Assembly (NCBI RefSeq): GCF_002920575.1
Contig: NZ_PQSQ01000052.1
Span: forward strand, 1 to 54,732
DNA: 54,732 bases
Origin: Streptomyces sp. Ru73
GTDB taxonomy: Bacteria; Actinomycetota; Actinomycetes; Streptomycetales; Streptomycetaceae
Direction of reading: 5' to 3'
The position numbers and the translations under genes were made by a program. The notes beneath the pieces were generated by a model. It made no database searches and was not told the DNA's origin. It saw nothing but the letters and a program-made list of their open reading frames with translations. How positions within the stretch are numbered: position 1 is the stretch's first letter; the number at the start of each line of letters is the position of its first letter. Shown here piece after piece: positions 8,605 to 16,215 of this stretch.

Positions 8605-9798
8605 GTGACAGCAGTCGTGCAGGGCCACTGCGCCCCCGGGTTCGAGAACGTCCGTGCCGAGTTCGCGCGCAACTTCGCCGAACGCGGGGAAGTCGGCTCC
8701 TCCCTCGCCGTGACGCTCGACGGCGAGTTCGTCGTGGACCTGTGGGGCGGCCACGCCGACGCCGGCCGCACCCGCCCCTGGGAGCGGGACAGCCTGGTCA
8801 ACGTCTACTCCACCAGCAAGGGCATGACCGCGCTCTGCGCCCACCTGCTCGCCGACCGCGGCGAGCTGGACCTCGACGCACCCGTCGCCCACTACTGGCC
8901 GGAGTTCGCCCAGGCCGGCAAGGCGGACGTCCCGGTGCGCTGGCTGCTCTCGCACCGCGCGGGCCTGATCGCCCCGCGCGAGCCCCTGACACCCGCCGAC
9001 GTGTACGACTGGGAGAAGACCTGCGCCGTACTGGCCGCCACCGAACCGTGGTGGAAGCCGGGCACCGCACAGGGCTACCACGCCGTCAGCTTCGGCTTCC
9101 TGGTCGGCGAGGTGGTCCGCCGGATCACCGGCAGCTCGCTCGGCACCTTCCTGCGGACCGAGATCACCGAACCGCTCGGCGCCGACCTCTACATCGGCAC
9201 CCCCGAGACCGAACAGGCCCGCTGCGCCGACATGATCCCGCCCGGCAAGGACGGCACCCTGCAGACGTTGTTCCCCGGCATGCCCAAGGGCCCCTTCACG
9301 TCACTGGACGACCACCCCCTGGCCGGCGTGGCCGTGGCGATGGGCCACCTGCCGGTCGGCGACGTGAACAGCGCCGCCTGCCGCAGCGCCGAGATCCCCG
9401 CGGCCAACGGCAACGCCACCGCACACGGCCTGGCCACGGTCTACCGCGCACTGGCGGGCGGCGAACTGGTCGGCCCCGGCACGCTGGCGGCGATGCGCGC
9501 CCAGCAGAGCGAGGGCGACGAACCGGACCTGGTGCTCAGCGCGGCGGCCCCCGAACGGCTGCCGTTCGCCTGGGCGACCGGCTTCATGCTCAACTGCTAC
9601 GGCTACTTCGGCCCCAACCCGGGCGCCTTCGGCCACGGCGGCGCGGGTGGCTCGCTGGCCTTCGCCGACCCGGAGAACCGCCTCTCCTACGCGTACACGA
9701 TGAACGCCTTCGGCGGCAGCACGACCGGCGGCGACACCCGCAACCTCAAGCTCGTCGAGGCGGTGTACGCGGCAGCCCCGCTCGCCGAGCGGGGCTGA
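8605..9798 (+). CDS. EstB/beta-lactamase-fold serine hydrolase
   Basis: A 397-residue class C beta-lactamase-fold enzyme, most likely an esterase. The catalytic SxxK is S69-T-S-K72 in VNVYSTSKGM; the next conserved Tyr motif is GYHAVSFGFLVGEVVRR, and a His-Gly-Gly motif (GHGGAGGSLAF) near the end replaces the usual KTG, as in EstB-type esterases. There is no signal peptide, so it should act in the cytoplasm. The GTG at 8605 has GAGG upstream; earlier in-frame starts have none. It follows the GntR gene by 50 bp but ends in its own strong terminator. Substrate unknown. Confidence 0.88.
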   Translation: MTAVVQGHCAPGFENVRAEFARNFAERGEVGSSLAVTLDGEFVVDLWGGHADAGRTRPWERDSLVNVYSTSKGMTALCAHLLADRGELDLDAPVAHYWPEFAQAGKADVPVRWLLSHRAGLIAPREPLTPADVYDWEKTCAVLAATEPWWKPGTAQGYHAVSFGFLVGEVVRRITGSSLGTFLRTEITEPLGADLYIGTPETEQARCADMIPPGKDGTLQTLFPGMPKGPFTSLDDHPLAGVAVAMGHLPVGDVNSAACRSAEIPAANGNATAHGLATVYRALAGGELVGPGTLAAMRAQQSEGDEPDLVLSAAAPERLPFAWATGFMLNCYGYFGPNPGAFGHGGAGGSLAFADPENRLSYAYTMNAFGGSTTGGDTRNLKLVEAVYAAAPLAERG

Positions 9799-9807
9799 CA
9801 CCGGCTC

Positions 9808-9836
9808 CGGGCCGGCCGCCCCGGGCGGCCGGCCCG
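9808..9836. terminator. perfect 13-bp hairpin terminator
   Basis: Positions 9808-9820 pair without mismatch with 9824-9836 around a CCG loop. It lies between convergent genes (serine hydrolase and the Pls-like protein), so it can terminate both. Confidence 0.9.
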
Positions 9837-9841
9837 CTGCC

Positions 9842-12403
9842 TCACATCTCGTGCGCCGGGTTACCGCCCCAGCGGGAGTGCGCCGGCACCTCCTCGCCCT
9901 TCATTAGGAACGAATCCGGGCCCAGCACCACGCCGTCGCCCACGGTCACGCCGTAGTGGACGAGCGTGCCCACGCCGAGGGTGCAGCCGTTCCCCAGCGA
10001 GGTGCGGTCGGACTTGAAGCTGCCGTCCTCCTGCGAGTGGCACTGGATCACACTGCTCACGTTGAGCGTGCAGTCGTCCCCGATGGTGACGAGCGTCCGC
10101 TCCGGCATCCGCGCCCCGTCGTCGAAGAGCCGCCGCCCGAGCCGGACGCCCAGCAGCCGCCAGAACATCCCCTTGAACGGTGTGCCGTTCAGCAGCCGCA
10201 GCTCCATCGCCTGGTGCTTCCAGAAGCGCTCGTGCTGCCAGAAGTGCGGGTGGTAGATGGAGCAGAACCGCGGGCTCTGCGGCCGGAACCGGATGCTGGC
10301 ACGCTCGGCGAGCGCGGTGAACCCGATCGTGAACGCGACGGTGAGGACCGTGGCGGCGGCGACCGCCAGCGCCCCGAGCGAGGCGTACAGCCCGGCGGCC
10401 GCGCCCATCAGCAGCAGGACGCCGAAGGCGTGGATCCACCGCGCGAACAGGAACGAGGCCAGCGTGACGGCGTTGTGCCGGTTCTTCGCGGCGAGCCGGC
10501 GGCGCAGCTCGTCCCCGCTGCTCAGGTGGTCGAAGGACGCGTCGCGCTCGACGGACCGCGGGATCTCGAAGCTGGGCGACCCCAGCAGCCCGACGCCCTC
10601 CCGCACCTTCCCGTCGATCGGCACCATGACCTTCGTCGCGAGCAGGCAGTTGCCGCCGGTCCTGCCCCCCGAGGGGTAGGAGACCTGGTTGCCGAGGAAG
10701 TTGTGCGGACCGATCGTCACCCGGGTGACGCGGAACGACGTGCTGGAGTAGTCCGCGTTCATCACCGACAGCCCGTCGGCGACCATCGTCCCGGTCCCGA
10801 CGGTGGTGAGGTACGGGTTCTCGTGCTTGACGTCCGTGCCGAAGTTCGACCCCGTCTGCTCGACCCCCGTGAGGTCGTACCCGATGCTCCGCAGGTAGTG
10901 GACGACGAGGGAGCTGTCGCCCGCGAGCCGCATGAAGACCTTGTTGTTCGTCAGGCGCGCGATCGCCCGGTGCACCGAGTAGTGGAAGCCGTACAGCGGA
11001 TAGACCCGGTCCGGCCGGAGGAAGCGGTGCAGCAGCCGGGGCACGGTGGTGATGAACAGGAACCCGAAGACCAGCGAACCGAAGAACAGCACGAACGACG
11101 CGGCCAGCGCGTCCCGGTAGAACGTCCAGCTCGTGAACGTCAGCGGCTGCGAACTCAGCAGCGAGTCCAGCTGCGGCACCTGCGCGACCAGCAGGTCCAC
11201 CCCGCCGATCACCAGCGGCACGTACACCAGCAGCGCGGTCAGCAGTTGGGTCAGGCTGTAGAGCACCCGGCTCACCGGGCGGTACGGCGCGGGCCCCACC
11301 GTCCGGTAGTCCGTGTCCGCCGGCCGTGCCGGGGTGCCGTGCCACCGCTCACCCGCCGGCACCGACTGTCCGGCGTGCAGCGAGGAGGCGTGACCGAGCT
11401 GCGCCCCGTCGCCCATCGAGACGTCGATGTCCAGCACCGTCGCCTCGCTGACGTACACGTCCTTCCCGAGCGTGACGGTGCCGGTGCGGATCCACCCGGA
11501 CTCGGCCCGGTAGCAGCTGAGATGGGCCTCCTTCCGGATGACCGAGTCGTCGCCGACGGTCAGCAGGTCGGTGCAGACGGGCACGTGCTTGGTGAGGACC
11601 GCGACCCGGCGTCCGATGCGCGCGCCCAGCGCCTTGAGGTAGAGCACGTACAGCGGTGAACCGGCGAACAGCACCAGCGGGTTGAGCTGGATCAGCGTCC
11701 TGACCAGCCAGAAGCGGACGTACGCCAGGCTCCAGATGCGGATCTTCCGCGGCTTCCACCGGCCGATGAGCAGCCACTTCGCCGCGATCGGCAGGAGGCA
11801 CACGCCGAGGAAGACCGCGCCGCCGAACAGCACGGCGCGCACGTAGCCGTCGAGCAGGCCCGAACCGGCCGCGATCCAGTCGTAGCCGATGGCGAGGACC
11901 AGCGCGGTGACATAGGCGTAGCCCAGGAAGAGCAGCAGTTGCAGGGTTCCGCACAGGACGTACTCCGCCGTGCGCGTCCTGGCCGGCTCCAGCGGTGCCG
12001 GCGCCCCCGGCACCGGCACCGGCCGGGCGGGCGCGGGTGCGGCCGCCGAGCCGTTGCCGTGCGCCGAGCCGTTGGCCGCCGCGGTGGCGGGGGCCGGTGT
12101 GTCGAACGCCGCGGCCAGGCTGCGGATCGTGGGGTACCGGTAGATGTCCTTCATCGACACCGACGGCAGGTCGTCCCGCTTCCTGACCCGCGCGCAGAAT
12201 CGCGCCATCAGCATCGAGTCGGCGTTGAGGTCGTCGAAGAAGTGACTGTCGGGCGGCACGTGGTCGACGCGCACGACGGCCGCCAGCACCTCGGCGAAGA
12301 GGTCCTCGGTGCTGCCGGGCGCCGCGGGAAGCGCCGGATCGAGTGGGACGGTTGACGGTTCCGCCAGGTCCGTCGTCGAGACCTGGACGTTCTTACCCAC
12401 CAC
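9842..12403 (-). CDS. Pls/PosA-like membrane protein: carrier domain plus tandem acyltransferase-like domains, no adenylation domain
   Basis: An 853-residue protein with a thiolation domain at residues ~33-100; the phosphopantetheine site is S63 in DDLNADSMLMARF. A Pro/Ala linker leads to pairs of membrane helices (about residues 148-215, 385-455 and 655-705) separating soluble domains rich in hexapeptide-repeat sequence (e.g. VTLGKDVYVSEATVLDIDVSMGDGAQLG and TIGDDCTLNVSSVIQ...GVGTLVHYGVTVGDGVVLG). This is the C-terminal architecture of epsilon-poly-lysine synthetase Pls, in which such domains couple amino acids, but the adenylation domain normally in front is absent. A partner in trans would be needed. 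GTG start with AAGGAG upstream. The product is unknown. Confidence 0.85.
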   Translation of the reverse strand: MVGKNVQVSTTDLAEPSTVPLDPALPAAPGSTEDLFAEVLAAVVRVDHVPPDSHFFDDLNADSMLMARFCARVRKRDDLPSVSMKDIYRYPTIRSLAAAFDTPAPATAAANGSAHGNGSAAAPAPARPVPVPGAPAPLEPARTRTAEYVLCGTLQLLLFLGYAYVTALVLAIGYDWIAAGSGLLDGYVRAVLFGGAVFLGVCLLPIAAKWLLIGRWKPRKIRIWSLAYVRFWLVRTLIQLNPLVLFAGSPLYVLYLKALGARIGRRVAVLTKHVPVCTDLLTVGDDSVIRKEAHLSCYRAESGWIRTGTVTLGKDVYVSEATVLDIDVSMGDGAQLGHASSLHAGQSVPAGERWHGTPARPADTDYRTVGPAPYRPVSRVLYSLTQLLTALLVYVPLVIGGVDLLVAQVPQLDSLLSSQPLTFTSWTFYRDALAASFVLFFGSLVFGFLFITTVPRLLHRFLRPDRVYPLYGFHYSVHRAIARLTNNKVFMRLAGDSSLVVHYLRSIGYDLTGVEQTGSNFGTDVKHENPYLTTVGTGTMVADGLSVMNADYSSTSFRVTRVTIGPHNFLGNQVSYPSGGRTGGNCLLATKVMVPIDGKVREGVGLLGSPSFEIPRSVERDASFDHLSSGDELRRRLAAKNRHNAVTLASFLFARWIHAFGVLLLMGAAAGLYASLGALAVAAATVLTVAFTIGFTALAERASIRFRPQSPRFCSIYHPHFWQHERFWKHQAMELRLLNGTPFKGMFWRLLGVRLGRRLFDDGARMPERTLVTIGDDCTLNVSSVIQCHSQEDGSFKSDRTSLGNGCTLGVGTLVHYGVTVGDGVVLGPDSFLMKGEEVPAHSRWGGNPAHEM

Positions 12404-12433
12404 ATGAACTCCTTGAGAGTAACGATCGAGCGG

Positions 12434-12472
12434 GCGGGCGAGTGGACGGAGTGGTGGCGTCCACTCGCCCGC
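12434..12472 (-). promoter_or_regulatory. long perfect hairpin in the presumed 5' leader of the Pls-like gene
   Basis: Positions 12434-12448 pair perfectly with 12458-12472 (15 bp) around a 9-nt loop GAGTGGTGG. It begins 31 nt upstream of the GTG start of the Pls-like gene, too close to be a terminator for anything upstream on that strand, and no gene on the other strand ends here. It could be an attenuator, an mRNA-stabilising leader or a protein-binding palindrome. Confidence 0.7.
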
Positions 12473-12663
12473 GGTGGGGGGACGGCCCGCGGGGTACGGG
12501 GGCGCGGTGGGGGAGCCCCCGGGGCCGGAAGAGCGGGGAGACTGCGGCGACAGCCGGGTGTCAGGGCCGCCGGCCGGGAACGGCGGCGGTCACCGGGACT
12601 CCGCCGGGGACGTGCTCGGGTCTGGGAGCCCGTCCGGCCGGGTACACCTCCGGTGACACCTGC

Positions 12664-12700
12664 GGCAGTGCGCTGTGCGGCTGTGGCAGTGCGCTGTGCG
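12664..12700. repeat. 16-bp direct repeat with 21-bp spacing
   Basis: GGCAGTGCGCTGTGCG occurs at 12664-12679 and again, identical, at 12685-12700. The 21-bp period is two helical turns, placing both copies on the same DNA face about 225-260 bp upstream of the response-regulator start. A protein-binding array is possible. Confidence 0.7.
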
Positions 12701-12923
12701 TCGTCACGGCCACAGTCTTGGGATCGGCCGGGATTCAACCGATCCGCCAGGTTTCCGGAGCCACCCCGTCGGGTGGCCGGAGCGCAGGCGCCGACCGGCC
12801 GGCCGCACCCCGCCGACCGGCCGGGGCCGTCCCGCCGCATGGCGGGAACCGGCCGCGCGCACCCGGCCGCAGGCGGTGGGCGTGGTACACATCGGGCGGT
12901 GTCCCGAGGCGAGTGGAGCACGC

Positions 12924-13589
12924 GTGATCCGGGTACTGGTGGTCGACGACGAGGCCCTGATCCGTACGGGGTTCCAGCACATCCTCGGCGCGGCCGACGA
13001 CATCGAGGTGGTGGCAGCGGTCCCCGGGGGCCAAGCGGTCCGGACCGTACGGGAGTTACGGCCGGACGTCGTGCTGCTCGACATCCGCATGCCGGACGTG
13101 GACGGGCTCACCGTCCTGGCCGACCTGCGCCGATTACCGCAGCCGCCGGTGGTCGCGATGCTCACCACGTTCGACACCGACGAGTACGTGGCCACCGCGC
13201 TGCGCTCCGGCGCCGACGGCTTCCTCCTCAAGGACACCGACCCCGAGCAACTGCCGCACCTGATACGCACCTTGGCCTCCGGCGGCGTCGTCCTGTCCGC
13301 CACGGTCACCAGGACGGTCGTCAACGGCTTCCTGGACAGCGGCCCCGACGACGCCGCCGTACGCGGCGTGGCCCGGCTGACCGGCCGCGAACGCGCCGTG
13401 CTCCGCCTCATCGCCGAAGGACTGTCCAACGCCGACATCGGGACGCGGATGCACCTGAGCACCGGCACGGTCAAGGACCACGTCAGCACGATCCTGACCA
13501 AACTGGAGGTGGGCAGCCGGGTGCAGGCCGCCCTGCTCGCCGAACGCGCGGGGCTCCTCAGGGCCCCGCGGACCGGGGAGGCCCCATGA
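12924..13589 (+). CDS. NarL/FixJ-family response regulator
   Basis: A 221-residue two-component DNA-binding regulator. The receiver domain spans ~1-120 with acidic pocket D8/D9 and phospho-acceptor D53 (LLDIRMPDVDG), plus conserved T (LTTF) and K (LLKDTD). The C-terminal LuxR-type helix-turn-helix is LTGRERAVLRLIAEGLSNADIG...STGTVKDHVSTILTKL. GTG at 12924 with GGAG upstream. Its stop overlaps the kinase start as ATGA, so it is translationally coupled to its cognate kinase. Unusually the regulator gene comes first, as in many actinobacterial NarL pairs. Targets unknown; the neighbouring Pls-like gene is a candidate. Confidence 0.95.
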   Translation: MIRVLVVDDEALIRTGFQHILGAADDIEVVAAVPGGQAVRTVRELRPDVVLLDIRMPDVDGLTVLADLRRLPQPPVVAMLTTFDTDEYVATALRSGADGFLLKDTDPEQLPHLIRTLASGGVVLSATVTRTVVNGFLDSGPDDAAVRGVARLTGRERAVLRLIAEGLSNADIGTRMHLSTGTVKDHVSTILTKLEVGSRVQAALLAERAGLLRAPRTGEAP

Positions 13590-14764
13590 AGACCACCCGA
13601 CCGCCGGGCCTGCTCAGATCCGGCCGTCCGCTCGTCCTGCTGAAACCCCGCCGGCTGCCGGTGGTGGTGCTGGACATCGCCCTCATCGTCGCCGTCCTGC
13701 TGGACGCCTGGGCCCACTACGAGCCGGACGATCCGCTGGGCACCGGCACCTCCCTGCTCGCCGCCTTCTCCCTCGCGCTGCGCCACCGGCTGCCGCTGAC
13801 CACCTTCTTCCTCACCCTGCCCGCCCTCGTGATCGCGGACGCCAAGTACGCCTCGCTGGCGGCGCTCTACACCTTCGCCTCGCTCACCCACCGCCGCGTG
13901 GTCCTGGCCCTCTGCGCCCTGCTGGTCGTGGCCGGCCACATCGTGCCCTGGCCCTATCCGGAGTACGACGACTACCAGGACACCTCGACCCTGATCCACG
14001 TCGGCTACAAGCTGGCGATGGCGGCGGCGCCCGTCTTCCTCGGCCAGCTCGTCCAGGCCCGCCGGGACCTGTCCGTACGGCTCGCCGAGATCTCCGAGGC
14101 CCGCGACCACGAACGGCTGCTGCTCGCCCAGACCGTGCTCGCGAAGGAACGAGCCCAGCTCGCCCGGGAGATGCACGACGTGGTCTCCCACCAGGTCAGC
14201 CTGATCGCCGTACGGGCCGGGGCGCTCCAGGTCGGCACCCGGGACCCGGCGGTGAAGGAGGCGGCCGCCACGATCCGGCGGCTCAGCGTGCAGACCCTGG
14301 AGGAACTGCGGCACATGGTCAGCGTGCTGCGCGCCTCCGGCAGCCGGCCCACCGAGCTGACCCCGCAGCCCTCCCTCGCCGACCTCCAGCGCCTGGTGGG
14401 CTGCAGCGGCATCGAGGCGGAGCTGAGGACCGACCTGCCCGACGGGCTGCCGCCGACCGTCCAGCGCGCCGTCTACCGCACCGTCCAGGAAGCCCTGACC
14501 AACGTGCGCAAGCACGCCCCCGGTGCCACCGCGACGGTCCGCGTGTACACCGAGGGCGGCACCCTGCACGCCGTCGTCACCAACACCGCGCCCACCCGGC
14601 CCGCGCTGCCGCTGCCCAGCGCGTCGCACGGCCTGGTCGGGCTGCGCCAGCGCGCCGAACTCCTCGGCGGCACCGTCACAGCGGGACCCACGGGCGAGGG
14701 CGGTTTCCGGCTCCACCTGGAGCTGCCGGCCGAGGGCCTTCCGGGGGCCGGCGGACAGCGCTGA
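13586..14764 (+). CDS. NarL-type sensor histidine kinase
   Basis: A 392-residue membrane kinase. Residues ~25-160 hold four to five hydrophobic helices with short loops, so the signal is probably sensed in or near the membrane; a coiled segment leads to the HisKA_3 dimer/phospho-acceptor domain with H197 in REMHDVVSHQVSLIAV. The HATPase_c domain follows (VQEALTNVRKHAPGATATV as N box; SHGLVGLRQRAELLGG as G box). The pattern is that of VraS/LiaS-like kinases. The ATG overlaps the regulator stop by ATGA. It phosphorylates the regulator encoded at 12924. Confidence 0.93.
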   Translation: MKTTRPPGLLRSGRPLVLLKPRRLPVVVLDIALIVAVLLDAWAHYEPDDPLGTGTSLLAAFSLALRHRLPLTTFFLTLPALVIADAKYASLAALYTFASLTHRRVVLALCALLVVAGHIVPWPYPEYDDYQDTSTLIHVGYKLAMAAAPVFLGQLVQARRDLSVRLAEISEARDHERLLLAQTVLAKERAQLAREMHDVVSHQVSLIAVRAGALQVGTRDPAVKEAAATIRRLSVQTLEELRHMVSVLRASGSRPTELTPQPSLADLQRLVGCSGIEAELRTDLPDGLPPTVQRAVYRTVQEALTNVRKHAPGATATVRVYTEGGTLHAVVTNTAPTRPALPLPSASHGLVGLRQRAELLGGTVTAGPTGEGGFRLHLELPAEGLPGAGGQR

Positions 14765-14791
14765 CCGGCCCCGTGCCGGCTACGGCCGGTC
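14763..14791. terminator. possible hairpin terminator across a convergent junction
   Basis: GACCGGC (14763-14769) can pair with GCCGGTC (14785-14791). It straddles the 15-bp gap between the kinase stop and the LysR stop. The stem is only 7 bp with a 15-nt loop, so this is a moderate call. Confidence 0.45.
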
Positions 14792-15673
14792 CGTGCCGGC
14801 CAGCATGGCGCGGGCCCGGCCGATCAGGGCGCGGGCCGCCGGGCTGACCGGCCCGTCGGCCCGCCAGGCGAACACCAGCCGCCCCCGCAGCACCGGCGGA
14901 TCGATCCGTACCGTCCGCAGCTGCCCCGCCAGCGACTCGGCGTAGGCGCCCGGCAGGATCGCGGCGCCCAGCCCCCGGACGGCGAGCTGCGCGAGGACCT
15001 CCGGCTTGCTCGCCTCGAACGCGATCTGCGGCGTAAAACCGGCCGCCGCGCACGCCTCGTCGAGCCGGGCGCGCAGGCCCGTGCCGGGCGGCAGGCTGAT
15101 CAGCGGGCGGCCGCGCAGGGTGTCGAGCGAGATGACCTCGTGGACGGCCAGTTCGTGCCGCGGGGCGACCGCCGCGACGATCGGCTGGTCGTCGACCACC
15201 TCGGCCGCCAGCCCCGCCGGGAGGGTGCTCCCCACGCTGACGATCGCCGCGTCCAGCCGCCCCGACCGCAGCCCGTCGACCAGCCGGTCGGAGTCGGCCT
15301 CGGACAGGGTGATGTCGACCGCCGGGTGCGCGTCGTGGAACTCCGCGAGCAGGCCGGGCAGATCGACGCCGTGCGAGGTCACGGTCCCCACGGCGACGTG
15401 CCCCCGCAGCAGCCCCGTCAGCTCGTCGACGGCCGACCGGGCCCCCGCCACCGCGGCGAGCGCGGCCCGCGCGTACGGCAGCACGGCCGCGCCCACCTCG
15501 GTCAGCCGCACCGCGCGCCCGGAGCGGTCCAGCAGCTCCTGGCCCAGCTCCCGCTCCAGCCGGCGGATCTGCGCGCTGACCCCGGGCTGGGCCACGTGCA
15601 GCTTCTCGGCCGCCCGGGTGAAGTTGCCCTCCTCGGCCACGGCGACGAAGTACTGCAACTGATGAAGCTCCAT
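14780..15673 (-). CDS. LysR-family transcriptional regulator
   Basis: A 297-residue LTTR. The helix-turn-helix is at residues 1-65 (MELHQLQYFVAVAEEGNFTRAAEKLHVAQPGVSAQIRRLERELG), followed by the periplasmic-binding-like effector domain (GHVAVGTVTSHGVDLPGLL...). The ATG at 15673 fixes the standard LTTR N-terminus; longer upstream frames only read through the promoter. It is transcribed away from an NTF2-like/PhzS-like monooxygenase pair, which is the standard arrangement for an LTTR and its targets. Co-inducer unknown; a substrate of the monooxygenase is the natural guess. The 167-bp gap contains an AT-rich stretch (about 15694-15740) where promoters should lie. Confidence 0.92.
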   Translation of the reverse strand: MELHQLQYFVAVAEEGNFTRAAEKLHVAQPGVSAQIRRLERELGQELLDRSGRAVRLTEVGAAVLPYARAALAAVAGARSAVDELTGLLRGHVAVGTVTSHGVDLPGLLAEFHDAHPAVDITLSEADSDRLVDGLRSGRLDAAIVSVGSTLPAGLAAEVVDDQPIVAAVAPRHELAVHEVISLDTLRGRPLISLPPGTGLRARLDEACAAAGFTPQIAFEASKPEVLAQLAVRGLGAAILPGAYAESLAGQLRTVRIDPPVLRGRLVFAWRADGPVSPAARALIGRARAMLAGTDRP

Positions 15674-15764
15674 GGCCGGCGAGTCTACTCCGCCATAACC
15701 ACTGCTTCTGATTGCCATACTCATCATCTCTTGGACTTCTGACGCGGGCCGGACGAGGCTGGAA

Positions 15765-15822
15765 ACACCGCGGCACGAGGGCCGCGCGAACGAGAGACAC
15801 CGCGGCACGACGGCCGCGCGAA
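15765..15822. repeat. 26-bp direct repeat, 32-bp period, in a divergent promoter
   Basis: The segments 15765-15790 and 15797-15822 are 25/26 identical (one G/C change), and the following few bases are also similar. Each unit contains the partial palindrome GCGGC...GCCGC. The second copy ends 18 bp before the NTF2-like start. It may be a duplicated operator or a simple local duplication. Confidence 0.75.
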
Positions 15823-15840
15823 CCGAGAAGGGAAACCACC

Positions 15841-16215
15841 ATGACCGAGACCCGCGAACGCGCCGCCACCCCCGAGGACCTGGCCCGGCTGTTCGTCGCC
15901 CGCGCCAACGCGCGCGACGCCGAGGGGCTGGCCGAGCTGTACGCGCCCGACGCCGTGCTCGCCTACCCGCCCGGCTCCGTGACCGTCGGCCGGGACGCGA
16001 TCCGCGCGGTGTGCGAGCGGCTGGTGGCGCACGCACCGCTGCCGTTCGCCGAGGAGGAGCCGCTGCCGACGGTCCGGTACGGCGACCTCGCGCTGACCTC
16101 CACCCGGCCCGCCGACGGCACGGGCGGCCGGGTCCAGGTCGCGCGCCGCCAGCCGGACGGCACCTGGCTGCGGATCATGGACCGCCCCGAGATCCAGCCG
16201 GGGGCCGGGCGGTGA
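15841..16215 (+). CDS. SnoaL/NTF2-like small protein
   Basis: A 124-residue protein with the cone-shaped NTF2 fold signature: an N-terminal helix pair (PEDLARLFVARANARDAEGLAELYAPDAVLAYPPG) and later strands ending in VARRQPDGTWLRIMDRPE. Members are small cyclases, isomerases or binding proteins in secondary metabolism, and many are simple dehydratase-like or unknown enzymes. The ATG has GAAGGGA upstream. Its stop overlaps the start of the flavin monooxygenase as GTGA, so the two are translationally coupled and probably act on the same small molecule. Function beyond fold is not clear. Confidence 0.85.
   Translation: MTETRERAATPEDLARLFVARANARDAEGLAELYAPDAVLAYPPGSVTVGRDAIRAVCERLVAHAPLPFAEEEPLPTVRYGDLALTSTRPADGTGGRVQVARRQPDGTWLRIMDRPEIQPGAGR

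Larger units (their letters stand above)
12404..12923. other. 520-bp divergent intergenic region
   Basis: Separates the Pls-like gene (leftward) from the response-regulator gene (rightward). It contains a 15-bp hairpin next to the Pls-like start and a 16-bp direct repeat with 21-bp period, described separately. Open frames cross it, but none has convincing codon bias, a ribosome site or a recognisable domain, so I call no gene here. Confidence 0.6.

Noticed and set aside
12664..12700. CRISPR-like or riboswitch element
   Set aside because: Only two copies with a 5-bp gap; no array, no cas genes and no riboswitch core fold evident.
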